Source: Nocardia cyriacigeorgica GUH-2
GTDB lineage: Bacteria > Actinomycetota > Actinomycetes > Mycobacteriales > Mycobacteriaceae
Direction of reading: 5' to 3'
NCBI RefSeq assembly: GCF_000284035.1
Contig: NC_016887.1
Location: forward strand, 4,216,001 to 4,280,000
Length of the DNA: 64,000 nt
The translations under genes were made by a program, and so were the position numbers. The notes beneath the pieces are model-generated. The model did no database searches and was not told the origin of the DNA. It saw nothing but the letters and a program-made list of their open reading frames with translations. Numbering within the stretch: the first letter of the stretch is position 1; every line of letters starts with the position of its first letter. Positions 60,022 to 64,000 of the stretch are shown in pieces.

Positions 60022-60731
60022 CAGGAACCCCCGCCGGATTTGCTGCCGAGGCCTCCGCGCTGGATGACGGTGCCGCTCTTGGTCTTGATCTCGGCGCCCT
60101 TGGGTTTGACGGTGGTGCCGCCGGTGGGCGGTTGGCCGACGGTGTTGTTGCCGCCGTAGTAGTACCGATACTGCATGCCGTTGTAGATGAAGATGCCGCC
60201 GACGCCGGCGTGACCGGCCGAACTGGCTCGGCTGCACCTGTCGTCTTCGACCACGGTCTCGTTGCCGTTCTCGTCGATGACGGTGCAGTAGGCGGTGACC
60301 TGATCCGGCGCGGCCACCGCCCGGTAGGCCAGATAGCCACCGCCGACCAGGGCCGCCACACCCACCACGGCGGCGCCGCCGATCATCACGCGCTTGCGAG
60401 TCCGGCGAGCGGCTTCCTCGCGCGCGGCCGCGGCCTGTGCCTCGGCTTCGGCCTTTCGGCGTGTCTTGTCCCTGGCCCGCGCCTCGGCAACCGTCGGCGG
60501 GCGCGGCTGGGTCACGCCGGGTTCCTGGCGGTGGATGCTGCCGGGTCGTGGAGGTTGCGCAGCCGTCGCGGACTCCTGCGGTGGCGACGGCTTCGACAGC
60601 GACGGACGATCGGGCTCCGGGTGCTCATGCCCCGGCCCCGGACGACCGGATTCCTGCTGACCGGGCGACTGCGCAGGCCCGCCGCCACCGTCGTCCTCGG
60701 GCGGGCCCGCAGTGTTCGGAGTTTCGCTCAT
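60021..60731 (-). CDS. Membrane-anchored protein with Gly/Lys-rich C-terminus (YgiB-like position)
   Basis: The 236-residue protein has a long Pro-, Gly- and Glu-rich cytoplasmic N-terminus and a helical basic region (AEARARDKTRRKAEAEAQAAAAREEAARRTRKR). One membrane segment (VMIGGAAVVGVAALVGGGYLAYRAV) follows, then an outside part with CTVIDENGNETVVEDDRCS, a possible disulfide, and the tail QRGGLGSKSGGGS. Its pairing with a YgiC-type ligase and its tail recall E. coli YgiB/YjfM (DUF1190). The C-terminal tail might be the ligase's substrate; this is inference. Confidence 0.65.
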   Translation of the reverse strand: MSETPNTAGPPEDDGGGGPAQSPGQQESGRPGPGHEHPEPDRPSLSKPSPPQESATAAQPPRPGSIHRQEPGVTQPRPPTVAEARARDKTRRKAEAEAQAAAAREEAARRTRKRVMIGGAAVVGVAALVGGGYLAYRAVAAPDQVTAYCTVIDENGNETVVEDDRCSRASSAGHAGVGGIFIYNGMQYRYYYGGNNTVGQPPTGGTTVKPKGAEIKTKSGTVIQRGGLGSKSGGGS

Positions 60732-60762
60732 CGGTGCTCTCCTCCCCGCCCGCTCGGCCGAC

Positions 60763-61053
60763 CTACCGTTCCTCGAATCCGTTCAGGTCGCCGCGCGCGG
60801 GCTCCCAGTTCTCCACCACCAGGGTGACACGGCCGGGCGTATCACCGCCGCGAAGCAGTTCCAGCAGGCGTTCGCACTCGGCCCGTGAGCCCTCGGCGAC
60901 GACGTGCACTCGCCCGTCGCGGGCATTGGTGGCGTGCCCGGTGAGGCCGAGTTCCAGTGCGCGCGAACGGGTCCACCAGCGGAAGCCGACGCCCTGCACC
61001 AGACCGTGCACCCAGGCGCTGAGCCGGACCGGCTGCTGCGGGCTCGCCGACAT
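60763..61053 (-). CDS. acyP: Acylphosphatase
   Basis: A 96-residue protein with the acylphosphatase signature: LSAWVHGLVQGVGFRWWTRSRALELGLTGHATNARDGRVHVVAEGSRAE. Both catalytic residues are present, Arg in VGFRWW and Asn in HATNARDG. It hydrolyses carboxyl-phosphate bonds of small acyl phosphates. ATG at 61053 overlaps the stop of the OsmC gene (ATGA). In mycobacteria acyP lies directly beside smc; here a four-gene module is inserted between them. Confidence 0.95.
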   Translation of the reverse strand: MSASPQQPVRLSAWVHGLVQGVGFRWWTRSRALELGLTGHATNARDGRVHVVAEGSRAECERLLELLRGGDTPGRVTLVVENWEPARGDLNGFEER

Positions 61054-61553
61054 CAGTCGGCGGTGTCGATGTCGAACGACAGCGTGACGTTGGTGCCGGC
61101 CTTCAGGGTGCGGCCGACGGTGCACACCTTGTCGATGGCGCGCTGCACGGTGACCAGTAGTCGCTCGCGGGCTTCGGGGTCCAGTTCGCTGAGGTCGAGT
61201 TCGAAGACCTCGTCGAGCTGCGGGTAGACCTCGTTCTCCCGGTCGGCGGCGCCGGAGACGCGGATGGTGGCGTCGTAGTTGTCGCCGAGACGACGCGAGA
61301 GCGGGAAGTCCGAGCTGAGCCCGGAGCAGGCGGCCAGCGCGATCTTGAGCAGCTCGCCGGGGGTGAACACGCCGGGTACGTTCTCCGATCCGATCAACAC
61401 CTCGGCGCCGCGCGAGCTGCGCCCGGTGTAGCGCCGGGTGCCGGTGCGCTCGACCCACAGGGTGGTCGATCCGGGTGCGGCGTTGTTCGTGGATGCGGTG
61501 GTGCCCGCGGGGGCGGCGGTGCCGGTCACGGGTGCGGCGGTGTGTTCAGCCAT
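61053..61553 (-). CDS. OsmC family peroxiredoxin-like protein
   Basis: The 166-residue protein has the OsmC/Ohr-type core: ENVPGVFTPGELLKIALAACSGLSSDFPLSRRL with one catalytic cysteine, then YPQLDEVFELDLSELDPEARERLLVTVQRAIDKVCTVGRTLKAG with the second. These enzymes reduce organic hydroperoxides. The N-terminal 30 residues are Ala- and Thr-rich and poorly conserved. ATG at 61553 is the first likely start. It is coupled to acyP, as in mycobacteria (Rv2923c). Confidence 0.93.
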   Translation of the reverse strand: MAEHTAAPVTGTAAPAGTTASTNNAAPGSTTLWVERTGTRRYTGRSSRGAEVLIGSENVPGVFTPGELLKIALAACSGLSSDFPLSRRLGDNYDATIRVSGAADRENEVYPQLDEVFELDLSELDPEARERLLVTVQRAIDKVCTVGRTLKAGTNVTLSFDIDTAD

Positions 61554-61617
61554 GGGCTCGATCCTGCCATCTCGGTTCGGAGGCGATGCACGCCTGCCAA
61601 CATCGCGGCCCGCGCGC

Positions 61618-62325
61618 TCATTCCTGGAAGCGGTAGCCCATGCCGGCTTCGGTGAGCAGATGTTTGGGCCGCGACGGGTCGTCCTCGAGCTTGCGGCGCA
61701 GCTGAGCCAGGTAGACGCGCAGGTAGTGGGTTTCGGTGGCATAGGACGGACCCCACACCTCGCGCAGCAGCTCACGACGGCCGACCAGCTTGCCGCGGTG
61801 GCGCACCAGCATTTCGAGCATGCCCCATTCGGTGGGCGTCAGATGCACGTTCGCGCCGTTCTTGGTGACCTTCTTCGCGGCGAGGTCGACGGTGAACGAC
61901 GCCGTCACCACCACCGGATCACCCGAGTCGCCGTCGGTGGCGCCGCGCCGGACCGCGGCGCGCAGCCGGGCCAGCAGTTCGTCCATGCCGAACGGCTTGG
62001 TGACGTAGTCGTCGGCGCCCGCGTCGAGGGCCTCGACCTTGTCGGCGGAGTCGGTGCGCGCCGAGAGCACGATCACCGGCGCCGAGGTCCAGCCGCGCAG
62101 CCCGGCCAGTACCTCGATGCCATCCATATCCGGCAGCCCGAGGTCGAGGATCACCACGTCCGGATGCCGGTCGGCAGCCACCCGTAGCGCAGCGGTGCCG
62201 GTGCCCGCGGTGAACACCTCGTAGCCACGCACGGAGAGGTTGATCCGCAGCGCGCGCACGATCTGCGGTTCGTCATCGACCACCAGCACCTTGGTGGCGA
62301 TCGCGTCGGGCTTCTTCTCGGTCAT
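61618..62325 (-). CDS. kdpE: KdpE response regulator
   Basis: The 235-residue OmpR-type regulator has a receiver domain (VLVVDDEPQIVRALRINLSVRGYEV, phosphorylated Asp61 in VILDLGLPDMDG, and KPFGMDELLARLRAAVRR) and a winged helix (VHLTPTEWGMLEMLVRHRGKLVGRRELLREVWGPSYATETHYLRVYLAQLRRKLE). It activates the high-affinity potassium transporter kdpFABC when phosphorylated by KdpD, encoded 61 bases upstream. The transporter genes would be expected beyond the right edge. Confidence 0.96.
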   Translation of the reverse strand: MTEKKPDAIATKVLVVDDEPQIVRALRINLSVRGYEVFTAGTGTAALRVAADRHPDVVILDLGLPDMDGIEVLAGLRGWTSAPVIVLSARTDSADKVEALDAGADDYVTKPFGMDELLARLRAAVRRGATDGDSGDPVVVTASFTVDLAAKKVTKNGANVHLTPTEWGMLEMLVRHRGKLVGRRELLREVWGPSYATETHYLRVYLAQLRRKLEDDPSRPKHLLTEAGMGYRFQE

Positions 62326-62386
62326 CGCAGCTTCCTGATCGGTCGACAGTCACCGGCACAGCCGGTCGCGCGGGTGGCGGCGCTGC

Positions 62387-64000
62387 TCATGTCACTCCCG
62401 CGCGGTCGGGGCCCTGGGCCGGGTCATCGCCGCGCGAGGAGCCCGCCGAATCCATTGTGGCGGGGCCTTCCCCGGATTCGTCGCTGTCGCGCGGTGGCGC
62501 CGCGTCCGCGCCAGCGGGTAGCTCGACGAGCATCGTCAGCCCGCCGCCGGGCGTCGGTTCGGCGTGCACGGTGCCGCCCATCGCTTCGACGAACCCGCGC
62601 ACCACCGACAGGCCGAGTCCGACGCCGGTGCTGTTGTCCCGGTCGCCGAGCCGCTGGAACGGCTCGAACAGCTGCTCTTCGGCGCCGGCCGGGATACCGG
62701 GCCCGATATCGACCACCGCGATGGCGACCTTGCCGCCGTCGCGTTCGGCGGTGATCCGGATCGGGGTGCCCGGGGTGGAGTGACGTAGTGCGTTGTCGAT
62801 GAGGTTGGCCAGGACTCGTTCGAGCAGCCCACCGTCGGCGCGCACCGACAGAGCATCCACGTCGACCTCCACCCGGTCCATCGCCGCCCGGCGCAGCCCG
62901 CGCGCACCCATGCCGACGCCGACCAAGGCACGATGCACCACTTCATCGAGGTAGACCTGCCGCAGCTGCGGCGACACCACCCCGACCGCCAGCCGCGAGG
63001 AATCGAGCAGATTGCCGACCAGCGCGGTGAGCTGATCCACCGATTCCTCCACCGTCTCCAGCAGTTCGGCGGTGTCCTCGGGCGAGAATTCGACGTCGTC
63101 GCTGCGCAGGCTCGACACGGCGGCTTTCGCCCCGGCCAGCGGGGTGCGCAGATCATGGCTGACGGCCGACAGCAACGCCCGCCGGAGCCGGTCGGCCTCC
63201 AGCAGTGCGGCCGCGGCGCCGGCTTCCTCGGCCAGCCGGGCCTGCCGCACCAGCCCGACGGCCTGATTGGCCACCGCGGTCAGCACCGGACGGTCCCCGG
63301 GGTCGAGTGGGTGGCCCGCCAGCAGCAGCCGGTGCACCGTGTCGCCCGCCTCGATCGTCGTGTCGGCGTCGCCGGGTCGGCACGGCGGTTCGGCGCCAAC
63401 GGCAGCCAGCACGTCCTCCCCCGCGACCAGCGCCACCGCCCGCATACCGTAGGTTTCGCGGACCTGTTCGAGCAGTTTGGGCAGATCGGCGCCGTGCAAC
63501 ACCGCGCCCGCGAAGACGGTCAGCAGTTCGGCTTGCCGGGAGGCCTTGCGCGCCTGCCTGCTACGCGCGGCGGCCCGGTCGACCAGCGCGGCCATGGCCA
63601 CCGCGACGATGAGCAAAACCGCGATGGTGAAGATGCTGTCGGGTTCGGCGACGGTGAGGCTGTAGCGCGGTTCGGCGAAGAACCAGTTCAGCAGCACCCC
63701 CGACAGCAGCGCCGAGATGGCCGCGGGCAGCACGCCGCCGAGCAGCGACACCAGCACCACCGCGACGAAGAACATCGCACTGAGCCCGCCCAACTCGAGC
63801 GCGCCGTCGAGGAACCAGGCGCCGATCGCGCAGACCAGCACCGGCACCACCAGCGCCGCCACCCACGCCCAGACCGGCCGCCGCAGCGACGGCCATGACC
63901 TGCGCCGGTTGGCTTCCTCGTGGGTGACCATGTGGACGTCGATCTTGCCCGACTGCTGCACCACCGCCGAGCCGATGCCCTCGTCGAAGATGCGCGCCCA
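62387..64000 (-). CDS. kdpD: KdpD sensor histidine kinase, 5' part missing
   Basis: The frame is open to the right window edge; the visible 537 residues begin ARIFDEGIGSAVVQQSGKIDVHMV, the end of the universal-stress-like domain. Four membrane segments of the DUF4118 domain follow (AWVAALVVPVLVCAIGAWFL and FFVAVVLVSLLGGVLPAAIS among them), then a GAF-like region, the H box AVSHDLRTPLAGAKAAV and the ATPase boxes (NLIDNALRH and DIGPGIP). It senses potassium limitation and phosphorylates KdpE. Confidence 0.95.
   Translation of the reverse strand, partial: WARIFDEGIGSAVVQQSGKIDVHMVTHEEANRRRSWPSLRRPVWAWVAALVVPVLVCAIGAWFLDGALELGGLSAMFFVAVVLVSLLGGVLPAAISALLSGVLLNWFFAEPRYSLTVAEPDSIFTIAVLLIVAVAMAALVDRAAARSRQARKASRQAELLTVFAGAVLHGADLPKLLEQVRETYGMRAVALVAGEDVLAAVGAEPPCRPGDADTTIEAGDTVHRLLLAGHPLDPGDRPVLTAVANQAVGLVRQARLAEEAGAAAALLEADRLRRALLSAVSHDLRTPLAGAKAAVSSLRSDDVEFSPEDTAELLETVEESVDQLTALVGNLLDSSRLAVGVVSPQLRQVYLDEVVHRALVGVGMGARGLRRAAMDRVEVDVDALSVRADGGLLERVLANLIDNALRHSTPGTPIRITAERDGGKVAIAVVDIGPGIPAGAEEQLFEPFQRLGDRDNSTGVGLGLSVVRGFVEAMGGTVHAEPTPGGGLTMLVELPAGADAAPPRDSDESGEGPATMDSAGSSRGDDPAQGPDRAGVT

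Overview
The window comes from the chromosome of a high-GC actinobacterium, most likely Nocardia or a close relative in the Mycobacteriales. The evidence is strongly GC-biased third codon positions, frequent GTG starts, ATGA-coupled genes, probable leaderless promoters, and a gene order that from memory follows the M. tuberculosis block Rv2864c to Rv2923c: PBP lipoprotein, GNAT, ispG, rip1, dxr, rlmN, cdsA, frr, pyrH, tsf, rpsB, M23 peptidase, xerC, dprA, comM, yraN, DUF2469, rnhB, lepB, rplS, trmD, rimM, KH, rpsP, ffh, glnD, glnB, amt, ftsY, smc, acyP, OsmC. No tRNA, rRNA, CRISPR array, insertion sequence or prophage was recognised.

Region by region. 1-9.3 kb is accessory: a CE1758/CE1759 flavin monooxygenase and FMN reductase pair, an XRE/DUF5753 regulator, two ABC-2 permeases with no ATPase nearby, an ImmA-like protein with a broken HExxH motif, DUF4254, an SDR/HxlR divergent pair sharing a palindrome, a TIGR03118 lipoprotein and a nitrobindin-like heme protein. 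9.3-22.2 kb is the conserved cell-envelope, isoprenoid and translation block. 22.2-27.7 kb is repeat-rich: a pair of DnaA boxes upstream of rpsB, an in-frame 45-bp coding repeat, a 59-bp non-coding tandem array, and decayed copies of the dprA 3' end. 27.7-33.5 kb holds dprA-comM-yraN, DUF2469, rnhB, lepB and rplS. 33.6-41.7 kb is an insertion relative to the mycobacterial order (membrane protein, tex, VOC protein, GAF-LuxR regulator and two acyl-CoA ligases). 41.7-53 kb carries the rpsP operon, both SRP GTPases (ffh, ftsY) and the nitrogen-control cluster amt-glnB-glnD. 53-61.6 kb has smc, acyP and OsmC, with a four-gene membrane module (YgiB-like, YgiC-like ATP-grasp, DUF350, DUF1707) lodged between smc and acyP. 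61.6-64 kb is kdpE and the 3' part of kdpD, which runs off the window.

How the genes work together. amt imports ammonium, GlnB senses nitrogen status and GlnD modifies GlnB; boxes resembling GlnR sites lie upstream of amt. ispG and dxr are two steps of the MEP isoprenoid pathway, and neighbouring cdsA makes CDP-diacylglycerol. rpsB-tsf-pyrH-frr supply the ribosome and UMP metabolism. ffh and ftsY target membrane proteins and lepB cleaves their signal peptides. The most interesting candidate for an incompletely understood system is the 57.8-60.7 kb module, which pairs a GspS-like ATP-grasp ligase with membrane proteins and has two identical 13-bp palindromes 32 bp apart.
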